Positions 17,911 through 28,481 of a stretch of DNA of 64,000 nt are shown in pieces; the stretch's first letter is position 1, and every line of letters begins with the position of its first letter. The stretch is from Longimonas halophila. GTDB lineage: Bacteria; Bacteroidota; Rhodothermia; Rhodothermales; Salinibacteraceae. The notes beneath the pieces were generated by a model that ran no database searches, was not told the origin of the DNA, and worked only from the letters and a program-made list of their open reading frames with translations. The position numbers and the translations under genes are program-made. The stretch covers positions 62,001 to 126,000 of the forward strand of contig NZ_PDEP01000002.1 in the NCBI RefSeq assembly GCF_002554705.1, given 5' to 3'.

Positions 17911-18963
17911 TCACAAGCCTGCCTCTTGATAGACGGCTGCCTTGATAACACCATCGTCGTAGCGTGACTGCAGCGCGAGGGCTTCCGGGCTTTCACTCAG
18001 CGGGAAACGGTGGGTGATAAGCGGGTCGATCGCCACCCGGCCGGACTGTACCATACGAATGGCGCGGGGGTAGACGTGTCCCATTCGCCGCGACCACTTC
18101 ACAGTTGCCCCCTTTCGTCGGGCGGTGGAGGCCGTAAGGATATGCTCGTTACCTTCGGGGATGCCTACCAGCACCACGTCTCCCCCGATTCGTACGCTGT
18201 GTAGAGCGTCCCCGATTCCCTTCGGGTCGTTCGTCGCCTCGATCACCACGTCCACCCCGCGCCCGCTAGTCCACTCCTCGATGGCCGAAAGATCTGTGGC
18301 GACCGCGTCGGCCCCAAGGTCAGCAGCCATTTCGGTCCGGTATTCAAGGGGATCGACAACGTAGCACGATCCCGCTCCTACCGCCTGAGCGACCTGAGCG
18401 CAGAGGAGCCCGATGGGCCCTGCTCCCAGTACCGCAACCGTGTCCATGACACGGAGCTTGGCGAGGTCCAGGGCGTGAATGGCAACGCCCAGTGGTTCGA
18501 GGAGAGCTGTTGTGTCGGCGTCAAACGACTTCGGCACCGGGATAATCTCGTCTGGATACGCCATCAGATACTCGGTGAGGCCGCCACGGTGGGCCTCCAC
18601 GCCCTTAAACTCGACGTGGGGACACAGATTAGGGTGGCCGCGCTCACACCACTCGCATCTTCTGCAGGGATGCGCCGGGTCGACGGCCACCAGCGTGCCC
18701 GCTTCCAAGCCCAGCGTGTCGGCACTCTCGGGCGGTACCTCCGCCGCGATTTCGTGGCCGAGGACAAGGGGGCTGTCCGGTGCGTTGCCGCCCGTGCTGC
18801 CTTCGCGGTAGTGATGGAGGTCGCTTCCGCAGATGCCCACGCTCCGCATGCGTAGGCGCACCTGCCCGTTCGCGACGGGCGACGGGACTTCGACTGATTC
18901 AACGCGCACGTCGCCAGGCCCGTGCAGCCGCACCGCTCGCATCGTTTCGCTGAAAGCAGTCAT
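17911..18963 (-). CDS. zinc-dependent alcohol/polyol dehydrogenase (MDR family)
   Basis: Cytosolic medium-chain dehydrogenase, about 350 aa, of the sorbitol/threonine dehydrogenase-like group. Visible: catalytic-zinc motif GICGSDLHHY, GHEIAAEV, and the four-cysteine structural-zinc loop CRRCEWCERGHPNLC. The Rossmann motif AVLGAGPIGLLCAQVA is followed by an acidic residue (VVDPLEY), favouring NAD over NADP. The start at 18963 (MTAFSETMRAVRL) was chosen over an ATG 39 nt upstream because it directly precedes the first conserved strand. The position behind araD suggests oxidation of a sugar or sugar alcohol linked to arabinan breakdown, for example L-arabinose or L-arabitol (inference). Confidence 0.88.
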   Translation of the reverse strand: MTAFSETMRAVRLHGPGDVRVESVEVPSPVANGQVRLRMRSVGICGSDLHHYREGSTGGNAPDSPLVLGHEIAAEVPPESADTLGLEAGTLVAVDPAHPCRRCEWCERGHPNLCPHVEFKGVEAHRGGLTEYLMAYPDEIIPVPKSFDADTTALLEPLGVAIHALDLAKLRVMDTVAVLGAGPIGLLCAQVAQAVGAGSCYVVDPLEYRTEMAADLGADAVATDLSAIEEWTSGRGVDVVIEATNDPKGIGDALHSVRIGGDVVLVGIPEGNEHILTASTARRKGATVKWSRRMGHVYPRAIRMVQSGRVAIDPLITHRFPLSESPEALALQSRYDDGVIKAAVYQEAGL

Positions 18964-19066
18964 CACTGATCTGTTCTCATTAGAAGATGGGTAGCGGTTC
19001 AATGGTAAGTGATTGTCATATGGCCGACATCATCGGAGCCAGACAACCCCCTCTGTCTATCGACAT

Positions 19067-19088
19067 CTCCCCCTTGGAAAAGGGGGAG
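19067..19088. repeat. CCCCCTT...AAGGGGG palindrome
   Basis: 9-bp arms CTCCCCCTT / AAGGGGGAG around GGAA. The CCCCCTT/AAGGGGG core matches that of the palindrome at 15835-15858, so it may belong to the same dispersed family. Confidence 0.5.
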
Positions 19089-19183
19089 AAACCCAAACGA
19101 GTCCGCAGGACGACTCATGGAGCGCAGCGGAATAAAGGGAGAGGGGGTTCGAACAATACAAACCTACATTCTGCGATAGCCTT

Positions 19184-19207
19184 ATCACTTAGCGTCTACC
19201 CACTACC
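19184..19207. repeat. 24-bp repeat shared with 43257-43280
   Basis: ATCACTTAGCGTC followed by TACCCACTACC, identical over 24 bp to the sequence at 43257-43280. Here only one arm is present; at 43 kb it forms an inverted repeat. Confidence 0.6.
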
Positions 19208-19250
19208 AGAAGATGTTGTCTCGCTTCTCTCCACCTCTTGCTCCCTCGCT

Positions 19251-19955
19251 TCACCTCTCCTGACCGTAGTACGCATTCTCACCGTGCTTGCGCAGATAAT
19301 GTTTGTCAAGGAGCGTCTGGTCGATCGGCTTGGCGTTCGGGTTGATCGTGTAGGTCTGCATTGCCTTCTGGGCCACCGATTCGAGGACAATGGCATTCTC
19401 GACGGCATGCGCCACATCCGCGCCCCATGTGAAAGGGCCGTGGCCTGCCACCAGCACACCTGGGACCTGCGCTGGGGCTATGTCGTCATCACGAAAGCGC
19501 TCCACGATGACCGCCCCGGTGTTGTGCTCGTAGTCGGACTGGATCTCGTCTTCCGCCATGCGGCGCGTGACTGGGACTTCGCCGTAGAAGTGATCGGCGT
19601 GGGTAGTACCAAGACAGGGAATCGGCTCCGCGGCCTGTGCCCAGCTTACTGCCACGTCGGAGTGGGTGTGTACGACCCCACCAATTGACGGAAACTGTTG
19701 GTAGAGGACGCGATGGGTGGGCGTATCAGACGACGGATTGAGGTCGCCCTCCACCCGCTCGCCGGTCTCTATCGACACCAGCGGAATGTCGTCGGGACGC
19801 ATCGCGTCGTAGTCTACCCCGCTGGGCTTAATGGCGAAGACTCCGGCGTCGCGGTCCACGGCGCTGGCGTTGCCCCAGGTGAGCTCCACGAGGCCGGCCT
19901 CCACAATGTCGAGGTTCGCCCGGTAGACCAATTCCTTGAGTTCATGGTGTGCCAT
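19251..19955 (-). CDS. araD: L-ribulose-5-phosphate 4-epimerase
   Basis: Converts L-ribulose-5-phosphate to D-xylulose-5-phosphate, the last specific step of arabinose catabolism. 234 aa, the normal size of class II aldolase/AraD enzymes. Typical features: LTWGNASAVDRD, the phosphate site IKPSGVDYD, zinc ligands in VVHTHSDVAVSWAQ, the THADHFYGEVPVTR segment, and the third zinc histidine in VAGHGPFTWG. It starts 3 nt after the araB stop, so the two are almost certainly one operon and translationally coupled. Confidence 0.96.
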   Translation of the reverse strand: MAHHELKELVYRANLDIVEAGLVELTWGNASAVDRDAGVFAIKPSGVDYDAMRPDDIPLVSIETGERVEGDLNPSSDTPTHRVLYQQFPSIGGVVHTHSDVAVSWAQAAEPIPCLGTTHADHFYGEVPVTRRMAEDEIQSDYEHNTGAVIVERFRDDDIAPAQVPGVLVAGHGPFTWGADVAHAVENAIVLESVAQKAMQTYTINPNAKPIDQTLLDKHYLRKHGENAYYGQER

Positions 19956-19958
19956 GAG

Positions 19959-21644
19959 TTAACTCCGTACTTTGTCGCGAATATCGAGCAGGGTCTTCAT
20001 TACGTCGTAGAGGTCGTCCTCCGTGCCCTTCACCCCAAAGGCGTCGTGCACGCGACGGTAGAGGTCATAGAGGCGATCATAAATCTTGCGATGTGCTGGG
20101 TCGGGCTCGAAGACTACGTCCTTTGTGCTCGTCATGGCGTCGATGGCCGCATCGAAGTCGGGGTGCCCGCCTGCCACAACGGTCCCGGAGATGGCGGCGC
20201 CGAGGGCCGGGGTCTGCGAGCTACTGGAGATGCGGAGGGGCCGCCCCAACACGTCAGCGTAGATCTGCATCACCATCGGGTTCTTGTCCGAAATCCCCCC
20301 GCAGTTGACGATGCGTTCAACCTCCACACCGTATTCCTCGTAACGCTCCATGATGACGCGCGCGCCAAAGGCCGTCGACTCGACGAGAGCGCGGTAGATC
20401 TCGGCCGGGGTGGTGTGGAGCGTCATTCCCATCAGCATGCCCGTGAGGCGCTGGTCCACCAGCACCGTCCGGTTGCCGTTGTGCCAGTCGAGCCCCAGCA
20501 GTCCACTCTCGCCCGGGGCCAGTTCCTTCGCCCCCTCTGTGAGCTCGTCGTGACTCATGCCGTCTGGCTTCACCACGCGCACGAACCAGTCGAAAATGTC
20601 ACCGACGGCGGACTGTCCGGCCTCCAGGCCGTAATGCTCCGGCATTACCGAGCCCGGGACGATACCACAGAGCCCGGGAATGTCGGCCAAGTCCCGCTCG
20701 ATGGGGGTAATCATGAGGTCACAGGTGGAGGTCCCAATGATCTTCACCAGCGTATTGGTCTCGATGCCCGCCCCCACTGCGCCCAGGTGTGCGTCGAACG
20801 CTCCTACCGCTACGGGAATGCCCGTCGGCAGTCCCAGTCGCTCGCTCCACTCCTCCGTGAGAGTACCGGCTGCCTCAGAGGCGTCGTAGGTCTCCTCAGG
20901 AAGCGTCTCCCGTAGTTCCACCAGTCGCTCGTCCAGCTCAGCCAGGAATTCGGCATCTGGGTAGCCTCCCCACTCTTCGTTGTACATCGCCTTGTGGCCC
21001 GCTGCGCACACCGAGCGCTTTAGGGTATCGGGATGGTCGGTGCCTGTGAGGACAGCAGGGATCCAGTCGATGTGCTCGATCCAGGTGTGGGCCGCCTCGT
21101 ATGTCTGTGGCGCTGTGCGCAGGCAGTGCAGAATTTTTGACCAGTACCACTCGGAGCTGTACGTGCCGCCGCACTTCGCCAGATACTCCGGGCGCAGTTT
21201 CCGAGCCGTTTCGGTGATCTCCTCCGCCTCGGCGTGGCCGGTGTGGTCTTTCCACAGCCACACATGGGCGCTCAGTTCATCCGAAAACGCATCGTGTAGT
21301 GCGAGAGGAGTCCCCTCTTTGTCTACTGGCATCGGTGTTGAGCCCGTTGTGTCGACCCCGATGCCAATCACCTGCTCTCTCGAAAAGGCATCGTGGGTCT
21401 CGGCCTCAGCCAGCGCCCGAGCCGTGCTTTTCTCCAACCCTTCCAGGTAGTCTGCCGGGTTCTGGCGGGCGAGGTGAGGGCGATCCGGATCTACCAGTAT
21501 CCCATTCTTACCGGAAGGGTACTCAAACACACCGGTGCCTATCTCCGTCCCCGTCGCTACGTCTACGACGATGGCACGCACCGATTGCGTTCCGTAATCC
21601 AATCCAAGGGCGTAGCGTCCCGTCTCAGCAGTCGAATCCGTCAT
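19959..21644 (-). CDS. araB: ribulokinase
   Basis: FGGY-family sugar kinase of 561 aa, the usual length of AraB; phosphorylates L-ribulose to L-ribulose-5-phosphate with ATP. The N-terminal phosphate-1 motif ALGLDYGTQSVRAIVVD, the catalytic-base region VGAFDAHLGAVGAG, and the adenosine-binding NCGGISDKNPMVMQIYADVL all match. It is followed after 3 nt by araD and preceded by the LacI regulator (gap about 65 nt). Isomerase araA is 8 kb upstream in the same locus. Confidence 0.96.
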   Translation of the reverse strand: MTDSTAETGRYALGLDYGTQSVRAIVVDVATGTEIGTGVFEYPSGKNGILVDPDRPHLARQNPADYLEGLEKSTARALAEAETHDAFSREQVIGIGVDTTGSTPMPVDKEGTPLALHDAFSDELSAHVWLWKDHTGHAEAEEITETARKLRPEYLAKCGGTYSSEWYWSKILHCLRTAPQTYEAAHTWIEHIDWIPAVLTGTDHPDTLKRSVCAAGHKAMYNEEWGGYPDAEFLAELDERLVELRETLPEETYDASEAAGTLTEEWSERLGLPTGIPVAVGAFDAHLGAVGAGIETNTLVKIIGTSTCDLMITPIERDLADIPGLCGIVPGSVMPEHYGLEAGQSAVGDIFDWFVRVVKPDGMSHDELTEGAKELAPGESGLLGLDWHNGNRTVLVDQRLTGMLMGMTLHTTPAEIYRALVESTAFGARVIMERYEEYGVEVERIVNCGGISDKNPMVMQIYADVLGRPLRISSSSQTPALGAAISGTVVAGGHPDFDAAIDAMTSTKDVVFEPDPAHRKIYDRLYDLYRRVHDAFGVKGTEDDLYDVMKTLLDIRDKVRS

Positions 21645-21708
21645 CGAAATGTGGCTTTCTATTTCGTAGGGTCAGTGTGCTCCTGCTTCCGTGCAAAGTC
21701 CGTTCGGA

Positions 21709-22755
21709 CTACGCCTTTACCGTCGTGGGGGCCGGCGCCGTAGAGGCGCGTACTGTCATCTTTGGCTCCAGATTGACCACCTCTGGGGTGTGGTCGCCCT
21801 CCGACTCGATGTGGCGTAGCAGCACCTCCACCGCCGTTTGGCCCATTTCCTCGGTGGGCACTCCTATCGTGGTGAGAGGCACTGGTGCGTACTCGCAGAT
21901 CTCAATGTTGTCAAAGCCCGCCACCGACACCTCCTCTGGCACGCTTACCTCCAATTCGCGGAGAGCACGGAGCAGTCCGATAGCCACGAGGTCGTTATAG
22001 CAGGTGACCGCTGTGGGCCAGTCCGCCCGGTCCGTCTCCTGGAAGTACGTCATACCGGTCTCGTACCCGTCTCGGAGGTGTGCTCCAGCCCGTACCACGT
22101 AGTCCTCACTATAGACGAGCCCCGACTCGAAGAACGTGCGCCGGAAGCCTTGAACTCGCTCTTCGCTGTGCATCGAGTACTCGGGACCAGAAAAGTGGAT
22201 GATGTCCTCGTGACCTCGATCAATCAGATACGTGGTCAGTTCCTGGGCGGCCTCTACGTTGTCGATGTCAACCAGACTCGCTTTGAGCCCATGTACCTCC
22301 TCCAGCAACACAAACGGAATGTTGCGCCGCTTGAGTTCGAAAAGGTGGGACAGGTCCGCTTCCCGGTCCAGCAGCGGGTTGATAATGATGCCGTCGACAT
22401 CCTTCTCTACAAACAACTCCACGATCCCGCGCTCTGTCTCTCGGCGGCCCTCGGAGCTGGACAGCATAATCTCATAGCCCTCTTCCTCAGCCTTTTTCTG
22501 GACGCCCACCGTCACATCCGCGAAGTAAGGGTTGTGGATCTCTTTCACCACGAGCCCGATGCTGCTCCGCGTTCCCTTCTGAAGGCGGCGCTGAGCCGAC
22601 GCATTCGGGCGGTAATTGAGCGCCTCGACGGCTTTGAGCACCGTCTTCCGCGTGCTCTCGCTCACCTTCCCCTTGTCGTTCATCACATTGGAGACGGTGG
22701 CGCTCGATACTCCTGCTCGCTCCGCTACATCTTTGATTGTGGTTTTAGATCCCAT
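21709..22755 (-). CDS. LacI-family transcriptional regulator of the arabinan locus
   Basis: Standard LacI/GalR repressor, about 348 aa. The N-terminal helix-turn-helix TTIKDVAERAGVSSATVSNV is followed by the hinge helix region NYRPNASAQRRL, and then a periplasmic-binding-protein-like sensor domain (GLVVKEIHNPYFADV, DGIIINPLL, VAGFDNIEICEY). The start at 22755 was chosen because LacI proteins begin just before the HTH. Further in-frame ATGs at 22794 and 22866 would put the candidate operator (22774-22788) inside the gene. Its position between araB and the transaldolase gene, and similar sites before susC, araA and itself, suggest it controls this locus in response to arabinose or an oligosaccharide (inference). 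Confidence 0.93.
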   Translation of the reverse strand: MGSKTTIKDVAERAGVSSATVSNVMNDKGKVSESTRKTVLKAVEALNYRPNASAQRRLQKGTRSSIGLVVKEIHNPYFADVTVGVQKKAEEEGYEIMLSSSEGRRETERGIVELFVEKDVDGIIINPLLDREADLSHLFELKRRNIPFVLLEEVHGLKASLVDIDNVEAAQELTTYLIDRGHEDIIHFSGPEYSMHSEERVQGFRRTFFESGLVYSEDYVVRAGAHLRDGYETGMTYFQETDRADWPTAVTCYNDLVAIGLLRALRELEVSVPEEVSVAGFDNIEICEYAPVPLTTIGVPTEEMGQTAVEVLLRHIESEGDHTPEVVNLEPKMTVRASTAPAPTTVKA

Positions 22756-22773
22756 CGCGAATAGATGTTGTTT

Positions 22774-22788
22774 AGTTAATCGCTTCAC
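22774..22788. promoter_or_regulatory. candidate LacI-type operator before lacI
   Basis: AGTTAATCGCTTCAC, 19 nt before the regulator start. It matches the site before araA (AGTTAATCGTTTCAT) at 13 of 15 positions; central CG as in LacI-family operators. Would give autoregulation. Confidence 0.5.
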
Positions 22789-22862
22789 CGCCATGGAAGA
22801 CTTAACCTCTCCAGAAGGTCCATTCGGTGCAGGCAATTGCCAGCGAAGACGGTGTAGCGGTA

Positions 22863-23543
22863 TCAACTTGCACTCACGGTCGTGCGGGTCTCTTTGTACG
22901 CCTCCCAGTCTTCAAGAAAGCGCTCCAGACCTCGGTCCGTAAGCGGATGGTCCAGAAGCGACGTGAGCGTTCCGAATGGCATCGTGGCCACATCTGCTCC
23001 CGCGAGCGCCGACCGCTTCACGTGCGTTGGGTGTCGGATCGACGCCGCCAGGATCTCGGTGTCCAGCGCTTCATAGTTGTCATAGATCTGGCGGATCTCC
23101 TCGATCAGCCCCATCCCGTCGGAACTGATGTCATCGATTCGACCGATGAACGGGCTGATATAGTCTGCTCCTGCCTTCGCTGCCAAAAGCGCCTGCGTCG
23201 GCGAGAAGCACAGTGTGCAGTTCGTCCGGATTCCCTCCTGGTCGAGCGCCCGCAGAGCTTTGATTCCTGCCTTGATCAGGGGAATCTTTACCACCACGTT
23301 CTCGTGGAGAGGCGCCAACTGATGGGCCTCCTCCATCATACCCTCGAAGTCGGTGGCCGTCACCTCTGCGGACACGTCGTTTCCTTCTCCCACAATCTCG
23401 CAAATGCGAACGACATGGTCATGAAAGTCGATGTTGCCCTCAGCTTTAACCAGCGAGGGGTTGGTCGTCACCCCGTCGAGGATGCCCATATCCGCTGCTT
23501 CGCGTATCTCCTCAAGGTTGGCTGTGTCTACAAAAAACTTCAT
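22863..23543 (-). CDS. transaldolase / fructose-6-phosphate aldolase-like (TalC/Fsa subfamily)
   Basis: Short transaldolase-family enzyme of 226 aa. The small TalC/Fsa type is about 215-220 aa, whereas E. coli TalB is about 317 aa. Seen: opening [25 protein letters not shown], the Schiff-base lysine in [37 protein letters not shown] and GADVATMPF. It transfers dihydroxyacetone units between sugar phosphates, or cleaves fructose-6-phosphate; the sequence alone does not decide which. Next to transketolase on the same strand (about 60 nt), it completes the route from xylulose-5-phosphate to glycolysis. Confidence 0.93.
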   Translation of the reverse strand: MKFFVDTANLEEIREAADMGILDGVTTNPSLVKAEGNIDFHDHVVRICEIVGEGNDVSAEVTATDFEGMMEEAHQLAPLHENVVVKIPLIKAGIKALRALDQEGIRTNCTLCFSPTQALLAAKAGADYISPFIGRIDDISSDGMGLIEEIRQIYDNYEALDTEILAASIRHPTHVKRSALAGADVATMPFGTLTSLLDHPLTDRGLERFLEDWEAYKETRTTVSAS

Positions 23544-23606
23544 GGCTCTGTTGCTAATTGGGGCGTAGAATAGTGAATGACATATGGTGCGGCTGATGGC
23601 TGGTCG

Positions 23607-25622
23607 CTAACCGATCAGCTTGCGCGCGGCATCGGCCACATGCTCGGCGGTGATGCCGTACTTCTTCATAACCTGCTCGCCCGGGGCCGAAGCGCCGAAG
23701 CGGTCAACGCCGAGCGCGACTCCGTCGTCCCCCACGTAGCGCTCCCAGCCTTGCGTCACCCCTGCTTCGATCGACACCCGCGCCGTAACCTCTGGCGGGA
23801 GCACCGTGCGCCGGTACGTCTCCGACTGCGTCTCAAAGAGCTCCCATGACGGCATGCTCACCGCCCGCGCCGCAATGCCGTCGTCAGCCAGCGCATCGGC
23901 GGCCACCAGGGTGTGCTGCGTCTCGCTTCCGGTGCCAATGAGGATAACGTCTGGTGAACCGTTGGTATCTTGAATCACGTAGCCGCCGCGCTGCACGCCC
24001 TGAGCAGGCGCCAGCCGGGAACGGTCCAGCACGGGGAGCTTCTGCCGGGTGAGGACGAGGGCCGTGGGGCCATCTGTGTTCGTCACAGCCGCTTTCCATG
24101 CCTCCACGGCCTCGTTCGCGTCGGCGGGGCGGATAAGCGTGAGATTGGGAATGGCCCGGAGTGCCATCAGGTGCTCGACCGGCTGGTGTGTGGGTCCGTC
24201 TTCCCCGAGCCCAATCGAGTCGTGGGTGAATACGTAGACGACCGGCTGCTCCATCAGCGCGCTAAGACGAAGCGACGGACGCAGGTAGTCGCTAAAGATG
24301 AGGAACGTGCCGGCGTACGGCTGGAGGCCGCCGTGCAAAGCCATGCCGTTCGACATACCGGCCATCGCGTGCTCTCGCACTCCAAATCGCAAGTATCGCC
24401 CGCCGGGGTTGTCCTTCTGGAAGTCCGTTCGGCCATCCACGTCGGTCTTATTCGAGCCTGTGAGGTCAGCCGATCCACCTACGAGATAACCCACCTCGGG
24501 CGCGAGGTCGTTCAAGGTGATGCCACTTGCCTTCCGGGTCGCGTACTGCTCACCTGCCTCGAAGGTGGGCAGTGCCTTCTCCCACCCTTCCGGTGGCGTC
24601 CGGCGCATCCACCGCTTGTACTCAGCCGCCTTCTCGGGGTGGTCGTTCTGGAACGCCTCAAGCTTCTCTTCCCAGTCCGTCTGGAGCGCCTGTCCGTCGT
24701 CCACCGCCGCCCGCATGTGATCGTAGACCGCCTCGGGCACGTAGAACGTCTCGTCCGCGGGCCAGCCAAGGGCCTCCTTTGCGCGACGCAGTTCGTCCTC
24801 GCCCAGCGGCGCCCCATGGGCCCCGGCCGTGTCCTGTTTGTTGGGACTCCCGTAGCCGATGTGCGACCGGACGGCAATAATCGAAGGGCGATCCGTCTCG
24901 GCTTTTGCCTCTTCGATGGCCAGGTCTACAGCGTCGAGATCATTGGCATCGTCAACGCGCTGGACGTGCCAGCCGTAGGCCTCGAAGCGCTGACCCACGT
25001 CCTCGGTAAAGGAGAGGTCTGTGCCGCCGTCAATCGTAATGCGGTTGTCGTCGTAGAGGTAGACAAGCTTGCCGAGGCCAAGGTGCCCCGCCAGCGAGGC
25101 TGTTTCCTGCGCGATGCCCTCCATCACATCCCCGTCGCTCACGAGGGCATAGGTGTGGTGATCGACAATCTCATGCTCTGCCGTGTTGAACTGGTCGGCC
25201 AGCAGTTGCTCGGCAAGGGCCATGCCCACGCCGTTGGCAAAGCCCTGCCCGAGAGGACCGGTCGTGGTCTCGACGCCCGCTGTGAGATGCGCCTCTGGGT
25301 GACCGGGCGTTTTGCTTCCCCACTGCCGGAAGTTCTTGAGCTCCTGCATCGACAGATCGTAGCCCGTGAGGTGTAGCAGGCTGTAGAGCAACATCGACGC
25401 GTGGCCGGCTGACAGCACAAAGCGGTCACGGTTGGGCCACTGCGGAGCCTCGGGACTGTGGCGCAGGTGCCGCATCCACAGTGTATACGCCACCGGAGCC
25501 AGCCCCATTGGCGCGCCCGGGTGCCCGCTTCCCGCACGCTCCACCGCATCGGCCGACAAAAACCGAATGGCATTGATGGTCTGGGTCTCAATGTCAACGT
25601 TTTCGAGAAGAGGGTGAGCCAT
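23607..25622 (-). CDS. tkt: transketolase
   Basis: Thiamine-diphosphate enzyme, 671 aa, normal length. Visible: [19 protein letters not shown], the ThDP/Mg motif [12 protein letters not shown] ending in [30 protein letters not shown], and the second-domain motif [20 protein letters not shown] followed by [19 protein letters not shown]. It passes two-carbon units from xylulose-5-phosphate to ribose-5-phosphate or erythrose-4-phosphate. Being inside the arabinose locus, it probably serves the extra pentose flux in addition to any housekeeping copy elsewhere. Confidence 0.97.
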   Translation of the reverse strand: MAHPLLENVDIETQTINAIRFLSADAVERAGSGHPGAPMGLAPVAYTLWMRHLRHSPEAPQWPNRDRFVLSAGHASMLLYSLLHLTGYDLSMQELKNFRQWGSKTPGHPEAHLTAGVETTTGPLGQGFANGVGMALAEQLLADQFNTAEHEIVDHHTYALVSDGDVMEGIAQETASLAGHLGLGKLVYLYDDNRITIDGGTDLSFTEDVGQRFEAYGWHVQRVDDANDLDAVDLAIEEAKAETDRPSIIAVRSHIGYGSPNKQDTAGAHGAPLGEDELRRAKEALGWPADETFYVPEAVYDHMRAAVDDGQALQTDWEEKLEAFQNDHPEKAAEYKRWMRRTPPEGWEKALPTFEAGEQYATRKASGITLNDLAPEVGYLVGGSADLTGSNKTDVDGRTDFQKDNPGGRYLRFGVREHAMAGMSNGMALHGGLQPYAGTFLIFSDYLRPSLRLSALMEQPVVYVFTHDSIGLGEDGPTHQPVEHLMALRAIPNLTLIRPADANEAVEAWKAAVTNTDGPTALVLTRQKLPVLDRSRLAPAQGVQRGGYVIQDTNGSPDVILIGTGSETQHTLVAADALADDGIAARAVSMPSWELFETQSETYRRTVLPPEVTARVSIEAGVTQGWERYVGDDGVALGVDRFGASAPGEQVMKKYGITAEHVADAARKLIG

Positions 25623-25686
25623 AGCGATCGATTCTTGCAGTTTAGATTGGGTCGTGAAGGTCAGCGTGTTGCTGGATCGTCTATTC

Positions 25687-26760
25687 TTACTGGGTCATGG
25701 GGACAACCGGCCAGCCGTTCTCCCACTCTATCGGCGAGATGCGTAGGTGCGGCGTGCCATCCTCCGACACCGAGTACGCATGATAGACAAGGTACGTCTC
25801 TCCATCCTCCTGCAACACAGAATTGTGACCGGTACCCTTCCAGTTTGGGGTGCTCTCAATGACAAGCGTTCCGCCCCCCTCCGTCATCGGGGTCCCGTCC
25901 CGGTCTACGTACGGACCCGTTATGGACTCGGACCGGCCGACCCGCACGTTGTAGTCGCTGTCGACGCCCTGACAACAGTGGCCAAACGATACGAAGAGGT
26001 AGTAGTAGCCATCGCGGTGGATGAGATATGGGGCCTCGATGGCGTTTTCGGCCGCGTTGGGTCGGTTGGCCAGCTGGTACAGGGTCGAGTCCGTGTCGGA
26101 GGGCATGCCGGTTTCTGGATCGAGGCGCCGCATGCGAATCCCGGTCTCGTTCCAACTCCCGAAGGCCATCCACACCCGGTCCTGGTCGTCTACGAAAAGG
26201 GCAGGATCAATAGCGTTATACGAATCGGACTCGTACGACTCGATTACTTTCCCATGATCCGTCCATTCGTAGTTGGCACGGTCGGGACTTAGTGTAGGGG
26301 TTGTTGCAACTCCAATGGCTGAGCGGCCGCTTCCAAAGGTGGAAGCCGAGTAGTAGAGATGATATTGCTCATTGAAGTACGCTACATCTGGGGCCCAGAG
26401 GTCGCCTTCCGTGATAGGCTCGGCCCATGCGGGCACCTCGCCGAGCACGTCCCCCTGATAGGTCCACTGCGTTGTCTCCGACGAGCGACGCCATTGAATT
26501 CCGCCCCCAGTTGAGTACAGGTAGTACTGGCCGTGGGCCTGGATGATTGCAGGGTCGTGCACATCCTGCAAATCTCCCGTGAGGGTTACCATCTCGGGCA
26601 CCTCCGTCGGCTCGGGGTCTTCTTCAGGAGCCCTTGTAGCCTCCTGACTATCACATCCCACCCCGAATATCCCGAGGGCTACCATGAGAACTGCCATGCC
26701 CCACCTGTACGATGATTGGAGCGAACGCTCCAACGTTGGGTGTTCCTTGATCTTGTACAT
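25687..26760 (-). CDS. GH43 arabinanase/arabinosidase, lipoprotein
   Basis: Glycoside hydrolase family 43 beta-propeller enzyme, about 357 aa. A lipobox [10 protein letters not shown] predicts attachment to a membrane. Catalytic acids are visible: the base D in VHDPAI, the pKa modulator D in [11 protein letters not shown], and the general acid E in [11 protein letters not shown] vicinal cysteine pair ([15 protein letters not shown]) and GTGHNSVL also match arabinan endo-1,5-alpha-L-arabinanases and relatives. The start at 26760 (MYKIKE) was chosen over a longer frame because the earlier residues overlap the upstream symporter gene and look non-coding. It is separated from the other GH43 genes of the locus by the symporter, araA, mutarotase and a GH51 gene. 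Confidence 0.9.
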   Translation of the reverse strand: MYKIKEHPTLERSLQSSYRWGMAVLMVALGIFGVGCDSQEATRAPEEDPEPTEVPEMVTLTGDLQDVHDPAIIQAHGQYYLYSTGGGIQWRRSSETTQWTYQGDVLGEVPAWAEPITEGDLWAPDVAYFNEQYHLYYSASTFGSGRSAIGVATTPTLSPDRANYEWTDHGKVIESYESDSYNAIDPALFVDDQDRVWMAFGSWNETGIRMRRLDPETGMPSDTDSTLYQLANRPNAAENAIEAPYLIHRDGYYYLFVSFGHCCQGVDSDYNVRVGRSESITGPYVDRDGTPMTEGGGTLVIESTPNWKGTGHNSVLQEDGETYLVYHAYSVSEDGTPHLRISPIEWENGWPVVPMTQ

Positions 26761-26807
26761 ACTCACAACTGTTGTAATGCGCAGATGTCGAACGCTACTG
26801 TCGAACG

Positions 26808-28481
26808 CTACTGAAGCCAAAAGCTGAAGTATATGTACACTGCTGCAACAAGAACCAAGACGGCCACCGAGGCCCAAACGGCCGCTTCCCCCACCGCCCG
26901 ATTCTCTGTCCGTTCCTCCGGCGTCACGTTTCCGTAGGTAAACTCCAGTTTCTCCTTCTTCGGTGCTTCCCCCATGAGCGAAACTCCTATGATGATCGCT
27001 AAGCTAATGAGAAGCAGCACACCCGTGAAGTAGTAGCCGTTGAAGATGCCGATGCTGTAAAGCATGCCTTCGGTTCCCAACGCCCCGCTTTCTGCCATCG
27101 CCTGTAAGGTGAGCTTGATCATGCCGATCACAAATCCGGCTACCAGCCCCCACACTGCTCCTCGGGCATTGACACGGTCGTAGAAGAGTCCTAACACGAA
27201 CACCGACACAATGGGCGGCGCCAGAAGACCCTGCACCTGCTGGAGGTAGTCGTAGAGCCCTCCGCCGCCCTCCGCCATTTCCTTCATAATCGGAATCCAG
27301 AGCAGCCCAAAGCCCACGACTACGCCCGTCGCGATCCGCCCGACACGGACCAGGTGCGTCTCCGACATGCCGGGGCGCAACTTCTCGTAGATGTCTTTGG
27401 TGAAGAGCGTCGCACACGAGTTGAAGAGCGAAGAGAGCGAGCTCATGAGTGCCGAGAGCACGCCCCCCACCACAAGGCCGCGCAGCCCCATGGGAAGTAG
27501 CTCTCTTACCATTATAGGGAAGACCATATCGCCATTGATCTTCTCTCCATCCGGTCCCATCGGGATCGACAGCATACCTTCCTGCACCATAGCATATCCG
27601 ATCATGCCGGGTACCATGAAGACAAATATGGGCCACACCTTCAGAAATCCGCCCCACACAGATCCCAGTTGGGCATCGGAGAGCGACCGAGCCGCCAGCG
27701 TGCGCTGCACGACATACTGGTCGGTGCACCAGTACCAGACCCCGATGATTGGCGAAGCGATCATGACGCCCAGCCAGGGAAACGATGGGTCATCCAGCCC
27801 CCGCCATAGCGCGAACCGCTCGGGATTCTGGGAAAGGGTAGCCTGCAACTCGCCCCATCCCCCAAGCTGGTAGAGGCCGAAGATGGTGATAAAGACTGAA
27901 CCGATCAGCAGAAGGCCCGTCTGCAATACCTCTGTGTAGACGACGGCCCGCAACCCCCCAAATACCGTGTACAGGCCTGTGAGGATGACCGTTGAGAATG
28001 CGCCAACCCAGAACGCATTCTCCGGCGTGCCGAAGGTGGTCGGCAATAACGTTTCGAAGACCAGCGCCCCGGCGTACACTGTTACCGATACCTTCGTAAA
28101 CACGTACGCCACCAACGACACCGTGGAGAGCACCCAGCGCGTGCGCCCGTCGAACCGTTTCTCCAAAAACTCGGGCATCGTAAAGACATCCGCCCGGTAG
28201 TAGAACGGCACAAAAATCCAGGCCAACATCACCAGGACCCATGCCTGCAGCTCCCAGTGCGCCTGGGCCATGCCGTTGAGAGCCCCGCTGCCAGCCAATC
28301 CCACGATGTGCTCCGACCCGATGTTGGATGCGAACAGGGAGGCCCCAATGGCAAACCATCCCACATCTCGTCCCGCCAGGAAGTAGTCGGACGAGGTGCT
28401 AATCCCCATCGCGGACCACCATACAATACCTATCAACAGGGCGAAGTATACGCCCACAACGGCCCAATCAAGTGGAGTCAT
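26808..28481 (-). CDS. sodium:solute symporter (SSS/SGLT-like), probable arabinose importer
   Basis: Inner-membrane carrier of 557 aa with about 13-14 TM segments, of the SGLT-like branch of the solute:sodium symporters. The N-terminal SDYFLAGRDVGWFAIGASLFASN with SEHIVGLAG and the long hydrophilic loop MGPDGEKINGDMVFP are typical, as is LSSLFNSCATLFTKDIYEK. It lies between araA and a GH43 gene, so the likely cargo is L-arabinose moved with Na+ (inference), which suits a salt-loving organism. Confidence 0.93.
   Translation of the reverse strand: MTPLDWAVVGVYFALLIGIVWWSAMGISTSSDYFLAGRDVGWFAIGASLFASNIGSEHIVGLAGSGALNGMAQAHWELQAWVLVMLAWIFVPFYYRADVFTMPEFLEKRFDGRTRWVLSTVSLVAYVFTKVSVTVYAGALVFETLLPTTFGTPENAFWVGAFSTVILTGLYTVFGGLRAVVYTEVLQTGLLLIGSVFITIFGLYQLGGWGELQATLSQNPERFALWRGLDDPSFPWLGVMIASPIIGVWYWCTDQYVVQRTLAARSLSDAQLGSVWGGFLKVWPIFVFMVPGMIGYAMVQEGMLSIPMGPDGEKINGDMVFPIMVRELLPMGLRGLVVGGVLSALMSSLSSLFNSCATLFTKDIYEKLRPGMSETHLVRVGRIATGVVVGFGLLWIPIMKEMAEGGGGLYDYLQQVQGLLAPPIVSVFVLGLFYDRVNARGAVWGLVAGFVIGMIKLTLQAMAESGALGTEGMLYSIGIFNGYYFTGVLLLISLAIIIGVSLMGEAPKKEKLEFTYGNVTPEERTENRAVGEAAVWASVAVLVLVAAVYIYFSFWLQ

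Noticed and set aside
19698-20915. 405-codon plus-strand frame over araB and araD
   Set aside because: Low-complexity His/Val/Arg-rich shadow of two well-conserved enzymes.
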